Of a DNA stretch of 64,000 nt, positions 25,528 to 36,300 are shown piece after piece. The notes under the pieces are model-generated. The model saw only the letters and a program-made list of their open reading frames with translations, was not told the DNA's origin and did no database searches. Made by a program: the position numbers and the translations under genes. The DNA lies in assembly GCF_018873765.1 (NCBI RefSeq), contig NC_057925.1, positions 45,539,010-45,603,009 of the forward strand, written 5' to 3'. Every line of letters starts with the position of its first letter. Position 1 is the first letter of the stretch. This stretch comes from Telopea speciosissima (taxonomy: Eukaryota > Streptophyta > Magnoliopsida > Proteales > Proteaceae).

Positions 25528-26400
25528 CTGAAATTCATTAATAGTTCTCTGGGCTGGAGTCAGCTCCCCCTAAATAGGAACATTCACAACACTCTTTTCT
25601 ATGGTCTCCCCCTGTAAAGGATTCCCGTCAGATGAGGGGGGAACAGCCAGAGGAGGTTGGGCATTAACTAAAGAAGGATGGGCAGCATCCAAAGGAGGTT
25701 GGGCAGCTGCCATGGGTGGCTGGGCAGCAGCCAGAGGAACCTCAAGAGGAGAAATCTCAAAAGGCACATCTTCACTAGAACTCTCCCCCTGAAGAGGTGG
25801 TGAAGAATAATAGGAAAGTGTCTCATGAAAGACAACATCCATACTAACCAAAGTACGACGGGAAGGGGGATGGTAACACTTATAACATTTCTGGGTCGGA
25901 GAATAACCCAGGAAAATACAACGGAGCCCCCTAGGTTCAAGTTTACCTGGAGATTTCGTATCTCGAGCATAACACACACAACCAAACACTTTGGGAGGCA
26001 CAATAAAGGAGGAATTTCCTAGTAAAACATCAGATGGGCTACGGGAGTTAAGAACCCGAGAAGGTAATCTATTGATGAGATAGGCTGCAATGAGAGCCGC
26101 ATCCCCCCAATATTGAGATGGGACATTCCTAGCAAACATCAAAGCTCTGGCCATTTCTAACAAGTGGTGATTTTTTCGTTCTGCCACACCATTCTGGGCA
26201 GGGGTATCAACACAACTAGTCTGGTGAATAATGCCATGATCAGCCAAATATTTTTGAAAGATACAAACCAACGATGACCAAAAATAGATGTCTTACGACT
26301 AGGGCCCCAAACATCAAAATGCACCATTTGAAAACAAGAAGAACTCCTTTTATTTGAAAGTGGATAAGTTTAGCGTGTCTGTTTGGCCAGAACACAAGCC
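25528..26400 (-). pseudogene. copia integrase with internal deletion
   Basis: The catalytic core starts near 26330 with MVHFDVWGPS (first Asp) and reads to GHRWFV, then jumps to FQKYLADHGIIHQTSC and TPAQNGVAERKNHHLLEMAR (Glu). About 50-60 residues that normally carry the second catalytic Asp (RSDNG-type motif) are missing, and the frame changes at the junction. A TAA follows AKQTR upstream. The C-terminal half (GKLEPRGLRCIFLGYS, then a repeated AAQPP segment) remains open to 25570. Integration activity must be lost. Confidence 0.9.
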
Positions 26401-27239
26401 TCACAAAAAAAATCATCCTTAGTATGTAAGGTAACCAGACTAGGAAATAAATGTGCTAAAATTCCTAAGGGGGGGTGACCTAACCTAGAGTGCCACTGGT
26501 AGAGTTCAGAAGAGACCAAAGAGTTCTGGTGTAACGGAGAAGGTAATGGTGGTGGAGAGAAGCGACCGTCATCAAGCAGGTACAGTCCACCTTGTACTTT
26601 ACCCAATCCAATCATCTTCCCAAATTCTAGATCCTGAAACACGCAACGAGAAGGAAAAAAGGTGACTTTACAGTTAAGATCACGAGTAATACTACTAACT
26701 GAAAGAAGGTTAGTAGTAAAATTAGGAATGTGCAAAATAGAAGACAAGGGAAGAGAGGAAGTACAGTTGATGATTCCTTTTCCAGATATGGAAGAAAGGG
26801 AGCCATCAGCCACTTTGACCTTGTCTTTCCCAGAAGTGAGAGAATATCTGTGAAACAGACTAGAGGAACCGGTCATATGATCTGTAGCTCCAGAATCTAT
26901 GATCCAAGGATGGGAAGCTACAGAAGCACAATGACCTCCAAAAGGAATACCTGACCGGGCAACGTTTGAACCTGAAGGAGCAGAAGAGTTGGCAGGAGCA
27001 GCGGATGTAGTAGAGGCAGCAGCAGCGGAAGTCCTTAACACACCGAGGAATGCTTGTAAATCGTCCTGGGATAGACCAGTGTCAGCAGCAGGGGCAGTGG
27101 TAACAGACTCAGTATGGTTTGCTTTGTTCTTTGGCTTCTTCTTGGCAGCCCTCTTTAGCTTCAAAGTCAGCCGGCTTCCCATGAAGTTTCCAACACTTGT
27201 CTTTGGTGTGGTAAGGTTTGTGATAGTGCTCACAAACAA
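26370..27239 (-). pseudogene. copia protease and integrase zinc finger
   Basis: In this 289-codon frame the retropepsin motif WIIDSGATDHMTG has its Asp at residue 115. The GAG-pre-integrase motif YQWHSRLGHPP and CEACVLAKQTR at the end form the HHCC zinc finger. The frame enters from another frame near 27110-27170, so a frameshift separates it from the gag zinc knuckle. The alanine/serine-rich linker at residues 70-95 is poorly conserved in such elements. Confidence 0.92.
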
Positions 27240-27249
27240 TAGTACCAGT
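27170..27249 (-). pseudogene. gag zinc knuckle remnant
   Basis: CEHYHKPYHTKDKCWKLHGK matches the CX2CX4HX4C knuckle of copia gag except that the second cysteine is tyrosine. The frame differs from the protease frame to its left and is cut from the rest of gag by the MITE at 27250. Confidence 0.8.
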
Positions 27250-27853
27250 TAGGGGTGTCAATACCCAACCTGAACCGATGAAACCGGCCCGAACCAGCCC
27301 GAACCAGCCCGGACCACACCGGACCGAACTCTTAATGGTTCGGTTCAGTTTGTGGATCCAGAAAGGCAAACAGTTTGGTTTGGTTTGGGCTAGCCCGACA
27401 GTGCACCGGTAACCCGAACCGTTAGGCCCGAACCCAAACCGAACCGACCTAACCCGATAAATGAGTAAATCAATAAATGCCTAATGCCCCATTGCCCCCT
27501 AAATGTGTTGTGATAGTTTCTCACTTTATCTCATATCCTTTGTTAGTGATTACCCAACCAATTGTATCCATAGGCCATAGGACATAGGATACAAAGATGC
27601 ATTGTATTTGAAATATTTTATGTACTTAAAAGAGAAAGAGAAGAAAAATTAGCACTAACCGGACCTTACTAGTTATATAAAACCGGTACCAAACCGAATC
27701 CAAACCGATATCAACCCGTTATCATAAACCGAAACCGACACGAAACCAAACCGCACCGAAACCGAATATTTCTTAATGGTTTGGTTTCGGTTTCTATAAA
27801 AGTCACACCAAAACCGATAAGCCCGAACCGAAACCGGCCCGTTGACACCCCTA
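27250..27853. mobile_element. hAT-type MITE inside the copia gag
   Basis: The ends are TAGGGGTGTCAA and its inverse TTGACACCCCTA. The flanks gtaccagt (27242-27249) and gtactagt (27854-27861) are 7 of 8 identical. The 604-bp interior is dominated by aaccga/cggttc motifs. It arrived after the copia element and separates gag from pol. Confidence 0.88.
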
Positions 27854-28606
27854 GTACTAGTAGTAGAATCAGCAGAAGTAGTGCCTAGTGGGCTAACCTG
27901 TCAGTAATAGGAGGGTGCAACATGGCAGCCCTACGATTTTCTTTAGAAGAGACCAATGCATAGGACTGTTCAAGGGAAAAGGTTTGTGACCCAATACCTG
28001 AACCCGAATCTGATCATACTCCACATTCAACCCAGCCAGAAAATCATAAACCCTGATCTTATCCACATGTTTCTTGTAAGAAGTAATTTCAGCAGCTGTA
28101 CTTGGGTGAAAATCAGAAAAATGGTCCAATTGCTGCCAAAGGCTGCGCAAAGTGGCATAGTATTTGGAGACTGTCAATTCTCCCTGAGTTGTATGAAGGA
28201 CCTTCTTCCGGATTTCATATACCTGGGCATCATTGCCAAGCTGCCCGTAGGTCTCCTTGCAAGCAGCCCAACTTTCAGAGGCAGTGTCAAGGAGAAGAAA
28301 ATTATGCTGCAGATCCGTAGTCATAGACCCAATCAGATAGGACATGAGAACCCCATTGTTGGCAAGCCACTTGTCTTGAGCAGCTCCAATCTCAGTTGGC
28401 ATAACACTGGTGCCATTAACATGGCCAGTAAGGCCACAACCAGCAATGGCAAAGGAAGCAGACCTAGACCAAAGCAAGTAATTAGTGTCATCCAACTTGA
28501 TTGGATATGGAGTAAAAGTGTGATAATCTGGTTTGCCTTGTCCATCACCAACAGAAGTAGCAGTCGAATCCACTGAGTCACCCATGAAGACAGTAGAGAA
28601 GCCCAA
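27854..28606 (-). pseudogene. copia gag (UBN2-type), truncated
   Basis: The 237-codon frame from MGFSTVFMGDSVDSTATSV includes IKLDDTNYLLWSRS and LLDTASESWAACKETYG, typical of the copia capsid. Then come YYATLRSLWQQLDHF and VYDFLAGLNVEYDQIR. The last 20 codons are out of frame (PCCTLLLLTG) and end near the MITE. The start could be the second Met (MGDSVDS). Confidence 0.9.
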
Positions 28607-29337
28607 ATTACAGAGAGGGGCTGTTGTGATGAGAAAACCAAAAAATCCTTCAAGTTAAGTGCTGAAAATTGGAGGAGAATCACCTTTTAATGTGAGAGGA
28701 TACATCTCCAAAAATCAGCAGCATCAGACAAGTAGAACCCTGAGATCGATATTTGCAGGGTTTTGAAAAAAACCCTGTTTTGGCTGAAATCGATGTAGGG
28801 TATAAGAGGCCCAAAAACTGAAGTGTTGCAGCTCTAAACAAGGTCAAGTGTGCCTGTAAATGATGTCCTTGGTGAAGATAAAAAAACTCCAAAAGAAAAA
28901 TCAGCAGCAAGCAGCCCAATCCCAAAAATCGATAAATATCAGGGTTTTCCAAAACCCTGAAAGGAGGAAATCGATTGGGAGGAGGGGTCTTCAACAACTG
29001 ATAGAGACTTGAGAGCAGCTGGTCAAGATCGCAGAGGAATCTCCAACAGAGGGAAAACCAGCCTTCAACAATGGTAGTGGCTGAATCTTCAAAAAATTCT
29101 GGAAACTCCAAATATCGTAGATAGAGGACCAGCAGCTATCGAGCAGAATTTATATCATAAAAAGGAAAAAAGAGGTGGGAATAGGGCAGCAGCTAGATCA
29201 TATGATCACCTCTGTAGTGCTGCCCTTAGGAAGGAAGGAGAAGCAAAGAGAAAAAGGAGAGAAAAAAAACGAGAGAAGGAGAAGGGAAGAAAAACGATGG
29301 GCGAACCTAGATCAGAGAAATTTTGGCTCTGACACCA
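28607..29337 (-). other. copia 5' leader with repeated hairpins
   Basis: Non-coding between the primer-binding site and gag. It contains two strong hairpins, CAGGGTTTT...AAAACCCTG at 28756-28777 and 28940-28959, each next to an ATCGAT or ATCGATA motif. The spacing and style match the hairpins inside the neighbouring non-autonomous elements. Purine-rich near 29220-29300. Confidence 0.75.
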
Positions 29338-29805
29338 TGTTAACAAAACAGTTCTAGGAATAATGCTTGGATGATTCATTAGCATCCCAAGCACATCTAA
29401 TTATAATCATAATAAAACAAAGAACATAGTTACATGAGCAATGTGGGACTAAACCACATACAAGAGAAACATAATAAAAGACAATAAAAAGGGGAAAAAG
29501 TCCAGAATACCCCCACGGTATTCTGGCCCATATAATCCAACAATATGTAATCAATTGAATGTACTTATCTCGTCGTACTTTGTTTTCCTCTTTACACATG
29601 ATACATTTTACATAATATTTATTTATCGTGTTTTATGATTCAAAACTGTATTTTGCATATGCACGAAGCATTTCCATATGTTTCTTGACCATTTCCATAT
29701 GTAACTTTGTGTATCTTTCGCCTCTTCGATACCATATGATACGCCTCTTAAAATCACTCTTCCAATACGATACCTGATACCGATACTTTAAACCTTGACA
29801 CTACC

Positions 29806-31567
29806 ATGCGTATTACACGGACAATGAATGACCAACATTCATGAGAATGGGATCACTCATGTATTTGATGCTCACAACCTTTACCTAGAGAGGTAAGATC
29901 ATGTACATAAGAGTGTGTTCAAGTGTGCAACTTCTACCTAAGAAGGTAGGATCATACACACACCAACCTTACACCTCCAACAGAAGAGAGATGTTGGAAG
30001 TGCATGTGGAAGCTGAGATGAACCAAAACAGAACAAGGGAATTACCTAGATGAGAAAACTTGAAGTGAATGTGTAGGAGACCACCTGAGAATCAGTATGA
30101 AGGCCTCTCCAACTCGGATTCGATTGTCCAAGAGCAAAGGTAGTAGCATGTCCTCTCTTCGGTTCACTCGAAAACACAAAAACTCAATTGTGCAGAGTTT
30201 TCCCAAAGCAAAAGTAGGGAGAAGATCCCCCCCCCCTCAACATGAGAGGAGTGGGATTTATAGATTTAATAAGAAGCAAACACTCCTAGGTACATCCAAG
30301 GATCGTTGTTTTGATCCGCATCGTTCATTGGTAACCTCCCAAGGTTGTTTATGATCAATGGTGGGTGTTTTGACAACAATCTTGTCCATCGTGTAAAAGG
30401 GGTTACTTAGGGGCCAAGGAATGTCCAAAGATAGGTCAAAAGCATTCAAATTGAGTCTCATGCACGTTTGGCATCGCAATCTCCCAAGAAAGGAAGGTGA
30501 AAAAATTCTGCAAATCCACAGAATTCGAAAATGAAGGGGGGGTGGGCTTGACAATGAGGCACTGTCGAAGAACAGGCCTCGATGTCAAGTCGGGGGCTTT
30601 GAGTGTTGATCAAAGGTTTCTGGTTGTCGACCAATATATTTGATGTACTCGACAATGGGAATGTTCTGCTTAACAAATTTAAGTGGCAGCTTGATTTTGA
30701 GATGTCTGGATCAACTGTGGCGCATTGTCAACTCAAGGGCCTTGAGTGTCGACCTCCTTTGTCAAGTGTCAAGTATGTCTTGTTGCCGCTATGGCCGGTC
30801 CACTTCCGACCAAGCTAGTTTCAAATTGAACTGGGCCAGGCTGGGCCTGTCCAGGTTTTGGCTGGGGTGTTCAAACGCTCAAATATTTTGATCTGTACGC
30901 CTGAATCAGGCGATGTAAAAGCCATTTTCTCGTTATTTTACATGCTTCAACTTGGCAGGGGAATCATGACTTGGACTGGTTGGCGTTTGTACCTGAACGG
31001 TCTAAAACCCTCTTTCTGCCCTGCATTTTTTTTTCTTGTTCTTCTAGCTCTTCTTCTTCTTCTATGGCTGGCTTCTGCTAGTGGTGGCCGGTGGCTTTGG
31101 CAACTGCATTTTTTCCTTTTATTCTTCTAGCTTCTTCCTCTTCTTTGTTCCGAGTCTGACCGTCTCCTACCTTTTTTTATTTTTCTTATTCTCCTATACG
31201 TTCTTCATCTATGGCTGACTTCTGCTAGTAGTGGCCGGTGGCTTTGGCTGCTGTTGTAATTTCTGTGATTCAATGTATTTTGTGCATTTCTTAGTATAAT
31301 TTATGAAATGCATCTGTTATTATAAGTTATGCAATCTGTGATTATGTAACTATTTATGCTGTGATTATGCGAGTCAGTAATTCTGTCATTATGTGAGCAA
31401 GTAATTATGTGATTCATTGATTTCGTAATTATGTGATTCACTGATTAAGCTATTTTGCACTTCCTTGATTATGTACTTCAATTCTTTCATATTTATTTAG
31501 TATATAAGTAGACTTATATAAAAATTAATATGCTATTTGTGCCTAATAAAATGGCAATATAAAAAAA
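29806..31567. other. Intergenic DNA, no gene supported
   Basis: Mixed composition with a poly-C tract near 30228. I see no domain in the frames at 30097-31130. The thymidine-rich part at 31020-31260 repeats a ctatggctg, cttctgctagtggtggccggtggctttgg segment at 31062-31100 and again near 31210-31250. Confidence 0.45.
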
Positions 31568-33050
31568 AAAAGACCACTAGAACGCCTTTTTCGCCAAGGC
31601 GACGCCTTGCGGCCACCCTGTCACCAAGGCGCTTAGGAAGGCCCTCAAACGCCATGGTAGCCTTGCCGCCTTGATAACCATGCTATGCGGCCAAGGCGAC
31701 CAAGGAGCCTGGACGTGATGCAACACCAAGTAGGAAGAAGAAGAAGAAGAAGTCCTGAACTTAGGATTTAATTAGGGAGCCATAGGTTAGGTTTATTTTG
31801 CTTGCATTTTCCATACTTAGTTTATTTTCTGTTTTTCAAATTGAACCGGATTAAATTGGTTGCATCCAATTGGTTGAGTTGGTCTAATTTAAGTGAAGTG
31901 CTCCTATTGTCTAATAGGTTCCTAAATCCTATTGGCTAGTAGGGAATCTTCTTTTAAATCAGTTGTTTTAAATTAGATTCTTTTATTTTAAGTTAGTAGG
32001 GGTAGTTGAATCTTTTTCTTTTAAAAGTTTTAAGTTGTTTTTATTTAGTCCCACCCTTCCACGATTTATGTGGTAAGAGGTTAAGTTGTAGTGAGATTTG
32101 GCTTAGGCCTTCTATTATAAATAAAACAAATCGTGGGAGGCTCCCACACAGAATATTTGAAGAAAAAAAACACCAGATTTGTTGGCTGCCGATTGCTGCT
32201 GCTGCTGCTCCTTTGGAGTGTTGCCTTGTGGTTCTATCAAGGAAGAAGGGATTGGTGGAATCCAATTGACTCCTTGCGCCGTGACGGCCGGGAGGGTCCT
32301 CATCTGAAGGTGGTTCTATCCTTCATCCAGTCGAAGTTTGCTGCCAGTGGAATCTCCAGTAAGTTTTACATCCAAATTCTTCTTCTAATCCTCTAATCCT
32401 TCCCACCCCCCCCCCAATCGATCCCCTTTATTTTTTGTTTGAATCCCATAAACCCTAACTCCATTAAACCCTAGATCTTGCTGCCCAGCCATATTTAACC
32501 ATTAGAATTACTTCAAATTCAAACCACAGCCTCTCCTTAACACCCCCTACACTCGACCCAAGCTGCTGCCCCTATTTGTCTTTCAAAACCCTAAATCCCC
32601 TAACCTCCATTAAAGCCCTAAAATCCCTAAAATCCCCACAGCCTGATTTAAACATCAGAACCAGCCCATATTTGGATCGAACCTTCCCCTCCCTATTTAG
32701 AAAACTCGACCCCAAGCCCAGCCCTTACATCCCACTTAAAACCCTAAATTTGACCTAATTTCTAAAACCCAAAACCCGAAACCCTAACCCTAATTTCTGG
32801 AATTTTGAATTCTCATCTAAACCTAACCAAACCTAGCTTTCTAAACTCCCCAAAGCCTGCCTAGTTTAATCGTATAAACTATATTCCCATTATTCTACCC
32901 TAACCCTAGGAATTGACCTAATCTTAGTGCTGTCCAATCGAACCAGCAACCCCTTTTGTTATTTGATCCTACTATTTGGCTCCTAGAAGGTCTCCTACCT
33001 ATCTAGGACTACATTAGGATGCCTAGGCAACGCCTTGATAACTATGATGC
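31568..33050. repeat. AAGGCG-rich repeat, interrupted by a solo LTR
   Basis: The stretch 31580-31715 and its continuation after the solo LTR (33017-33050) are made of caaggcg/cgccttg motifs, ending cgccttgataactatg. A related piece on the other strand is at 38005-38095 (gttgtcaaggcggcaagg). This is probably a small hAT-like element family, but the ends are not resolved. Confidence 0.5.
31716..33016 (+). mobile_element. Solo LTR (1301 bp) of the TGATGCA family
   Basis: It starts TGATGCAACACC and ends CTACATTA, like the LTRs of the complete element at 41281-44262. The flanks ggacg (31711-31715) and ggatg (33017-33021) are a 5-bp duplication with one mismatch. Inside are TATA-like tataaataaaac near 32117, a splice-donor-like GTAAGT at 32359 and many aaaccctaa motifs. 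No interior sequence remains, so it formed by LTR recombination. Confidence 0.85.
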
Positions 33051-33220
33051 ATCTCACAGAAAATCTGAATCTCATAAAATAAAGAAAAGGTTCAAGCCAA
33101 AATCTCATTAATCGAATTCGTGTACAAGGCTGGACCCCTTACAAACATATATAGAAGATTAAAAAACAGACTCAAACATCAAAAAAAGAAAGGCTTAGCC
33201 CAATCCATAATTGAGACTAA

Positions 33221-33764
33221 GGCCAGATTTGGTATGATTTCTATTTCAATTTCAGACTGATTTCATAAAATAGTTAACAAATATATTTTTGGTGAAGAAA
33301 TTGAAATTGTTTTGGTTGCATCAATTTGAAATATTTCAAGAACAAGAAATCTGATTGGTAGCTCAATTTTTTAGAATAAATTCTCTATATTTTTTTAGGA
33401 GGTTGGTGGTGGTGGGGGGGGGGGGGCCGGGGGGCGGGGGCGAGGCCGAGAAGGGGTGGTGACGGTGACGGTGGCAGTGGCAGTGGTGGTGGCGGTGGTG
33501 GGCGGGGGGTGGTGACAGTGGTGGTGAGACCATTAGTAGAATAAGAAGGGTGGTGTTTTATTTTGAACATGAAATTACTACTTTACCCATCAAATTAACC
33601 ATGTGCTCATTAAAGAGCAAGAGTGAAATAAATTTCAATTTAAAATTGAAACAACTCCTCAGCTATTTCAGAATTTCTATTCCATCTGATTTCTATTTCA
33701 CTGAAATAAGGTGAAAAATTCAAACCAAACAATTTCCGAAATAGAAATCATACCTAACCAGGCC
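33221..33764. mobile_element. PIF/Harbinger-type MITE with G-rich core
   Basis: The ends GGCCAGATTTGGTATGATTT and the inverse of GGCCTGGTTAGGTATGATTT are imperfect TIRs of about 27 bp. The 3-bp duplication taa flanks both ends (33218-33220, 33765-33767). The core (33400-33530) is a G-rich array of ggt/ggc/ggg triplets, including a run of 14 or more G from 33414. Confidence 0.8.
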
Positions 33765-33844
33765 TAAATAATGAAAGAAACTTACTCAAAACAGGATTGG
33801 ACTTATAGATCTTAATCCAGTCTATAACTAAAACAGTTACAACA

Positions 33845-36300
33845 AGTCAACAACAACATCCAAGCCTTGTCCCAACTTAATGGGGTCAGCTACATGGATC
33901 CTATAAGAGACAATAGGTAAAAAGAAGTAAAAAAGGAGGGGGGGCATATCTCTAGGGCATCAACCTTTCTTAACTACGTACCGCTTCTTAACTGCCCAAC
34001 ATTCTGCACTAGGTCTCGAAGAGGGGTGTAATACAAACAACAACATCACAACAACAAAGATCAACTAAATGGGGTCGATCGCATGGATCTTTGATCTCCA
34101 ATCAGCTCTATTTGAGGTCATACTAGGAGCAATGCCTAAGCTAAGTATGTCTTTCTTCACCAATTCTCCCAAGGTTATCTTAGGCCTGCCCCTAGTTCTT
34201 TTGATTCCCTCAATCAAGAACATGTCACTCCTCCGGACTGGGGCCCCTGAAGGCCTCTCTAAGTTTATCATGAATCAGACTCCCAACCCAGCTCTAATAT
34301 GATCATTCCTTACTTTATCCTTCCTAGTTTTCCCACTCATCCATCTCAACATCCTCATCTATGCAACACCAAGTTTATTTATGTGGCACTTCCTCACAGC
34401 CTAGCATTTCTGACTCGTACATCATAGCTAGTCTAACGACAGTCCTATAAAATTTTCCTTTTAAGCGTTAAAGGATACGCTGATCACACAGTACTCCAGT
34501 CGCACCTCTCCACTTCATCCACCCTATTTTAATCATTTTGGCAACGTCGTCATCTATGTCTCCTTTCTTGTTTACAATTGATCCCAAATATCTAAAGTGG
34601 ACACTTTCCAGGATCTCCCTCTCCTCACTATTAACCACTTCATTATCCGTCCCTGGGCTGCTAAAGTTACACATCATGTACTCGGTCTTAGTTCTACTTA
34701 TCTTCAGACATTCTGATTCCAAGATTGTTCCCCAGAGTTCCACTTCGGTGTTAATGATGCAACTCCAAGTAGGAAGAAGAAGAAGAAGAAGTCCTGAACT
34801 TAGGGCTTGATTAAGGTGCCATAGATTAGGATTATTATTCTCCATACTTAGTTTATTTTCCTGTTTTTAGATTGAACTGGTTTAGAATTGGTTGCACCCA
34901 ATTGGTTCAATTGGTCTAATTTAAGTGAAGTGTTCCTATTGGTTAATAGGTCCTTAAATCCTATTGGCTAATAGGGAATCTTCTTTTAAATTAGTTGTTT
35001 TAAGTTAGATGTCTTTTAACTTAAGTTAGTAGGGTTAAATAGGTCTTTTACTGTTTTAAGTTATTAATTTTAGTTTTAATTCCTTCCCTTCCACGATTTT
35101 GTGAAGGAGAAGTCATTAAGTTGTAATAGGATTTGGCATAAAGCCATATATTATAAATAAGTAAATCATGGAGGCTCCCCCACATTGAATTTGAATTAAA
35201 AAAAGACTGTTACTGCTGGCCGATTGCTGCTGCTGCTGTTCCTGCTCCTTTGTGAGTGATATCCTTGTGGATTTCAAGGTGGATAGGGTTGGTGGATTCC
35301 TGCGACTCCTTGCATCGAGACGTTCGAGAGGTTCCTTCAATTATCAAGCTGCTGCCGGTGGATTCCTGTGGTAAGTTTGAAGTTTAATTATGTTTTTTTC
35401 ATTCCTTCTCCTTTCCCCATTCGATCCCTTTATTTTTAATTTGAATTGCCAGAAACCCTAGTTAGTCTTAATTCTGTCCAGACCTGTTCCCTCATCAGAA
35501 TCCTCTCATTCTTTGACCACAGCTTCTCCTCAACACCCGCTATACTCGATCCAATCTGCTGCCCCTTCCCATCACTCAAACCCTAATTCCCCTCATCTCC
35601 CACTAAACCCAAAAAACCCTAAGATAGTCTCAATTCTGTCCAGACTATTTTAACCTTCAGAATTGGCCAATATTCTGATCGAACCTTCCCCCCACTGCCA
35701 GTAAAACTCGACCAGAAACCCTGCCCAAAAATCCCATCCTAAACCCTAGTTTTCAACCTAGATTCTAAAACCTAAAACCCAAAACCCAAACCCTAACCCT
35801 AGAATTTCAGAATTTTAATTTTCTGTTTAAACCTATTTAAAACCTATATCAGTAGCTTCCTTTAGACCTGCCCAACATTATCATATGTCACATTCACTCA
35901 TTCCCCTAATCCTAACCCTAATCCTGCCCTAGTTTACCTATTCTGCCCATTCGAACCAACAGTCCATTGAGATCCTGCTGCTTGGCCTCTAATAGGATCC
36001 TTCTCCTATTTAGAGCTACATTAATTAATCCCTGTTTTTGTCTCATCTACTAAAGCAATATCATCTGCAAAGATCATACACCATGGGACATCTCCTTGTA
36101 TGCTCCTAGTTAAGTCATCCATGATAAGTGCAAACAAATAAAGGCTTAAGGCTCATCCTTGGTGTAACCCACTTGAGATTGGAAATTCACTACTTTGCAC
36201 CCCCTGGTTGTTCTAATGCTAGCCACATCAGCATACATATCTTTAATTATGTCTGCATATTTACATGTCACCCTTCTCTTCTCTAATATATTCCAGATTA
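33845..36300 (-). pseudogene. LINE (non-LTR) reverse transcriptase and C-terminus, split by a solo LTR
   Basis: Read on -, 36300-36024 encodes a broken RT stretch with GLHQG, LYLFALIMDDLT, then CMIFADDIALVDETKTGIN (ADD active site). The frame resumes at 34754 with EVELWGTILESE, CLKISRTKTEYMMCNFSSP and continues to YLGSIVNKKGDIDDDVAKMI. The C-terminal GRPKITLGELVKKDIL lies at 34065-34271. Stops and frameshifts are present. The tail region holds two aca-acaaca-flanked 3' end copies (33850 and 34035). It is 5'-truncated. Confidence 0.88.
34755..36023 (+). mobile_element. Solo LTR inside the LINE, TGATGCA family
   Basis: It starts TGATGCAACTCC and ends GCTACATTA. The flanks gttaa (34750-34754) and attaa (36024-36028) form a 5-bp duplication with one mismatch. 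Removing it and one duplication reconnects the LINE reading frame. The internal layout is as in the copy at 31716, with GTAAGT at 35371. Confidence 0.88.

Larger units (their letters stand above)
23603..29542 (-). mobile_element. Ty1/copia retrotransposon, coding but inactivated
   Basis: Read on -, the 5' LTR is 29338-29542 (205 bp) and the 3' LTR 23603-23810 (208 bp); both start TGTTGG and end TTAACA. A variant primer-binding site, TGGTGTCAGAGCC, follows the 5' LTR. The polypurine tract CTTGAGGGGGAG abuts the 3' LTR. Order is gag, protease, integrase, RT, RNase H, which defines copia. Flanks atata and atatg give a 5-bp duplication with one mismatch. It is inactivated by a MITE insertion, an integrase deletion, frameshifts and stops. 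Its LTRs share the inverted repeat found in the neighbouring non-autonomous elements. Confidence 0.95.
23464..29797. mobile_element. hAT-type MITE, split by the copia insertion
   Basis: The left end CAAGGTTTTAAGTATC is mirrored by the right end GATACTTTAAACCTTG. Flanking duplications acactacc are exact at 23456-23463 and 29798-29805. Parts present are 23464-23602 and 29543-29797, so the uninterrupted element was about 390 bp. Reiterated cgatacgatac motifs fill it. Its left duplication overlaps the right gttac duplication of the neighbouring LTR element. Confidence 0.88.

Noticed and set aside
27956-28576. 206-codon + frame in the copia gag region
   Set aside because: Antisense to the gag frame, which has clear family motifs.
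32400-36000. Telomere-like aaaccctaa motifs as interstitial telomere arrays
   Set aside because: The motifs are scattered, irregular and lie inside LTRs at homologous places. They are LTR content (telobox-like), not a tandem telomeric array.
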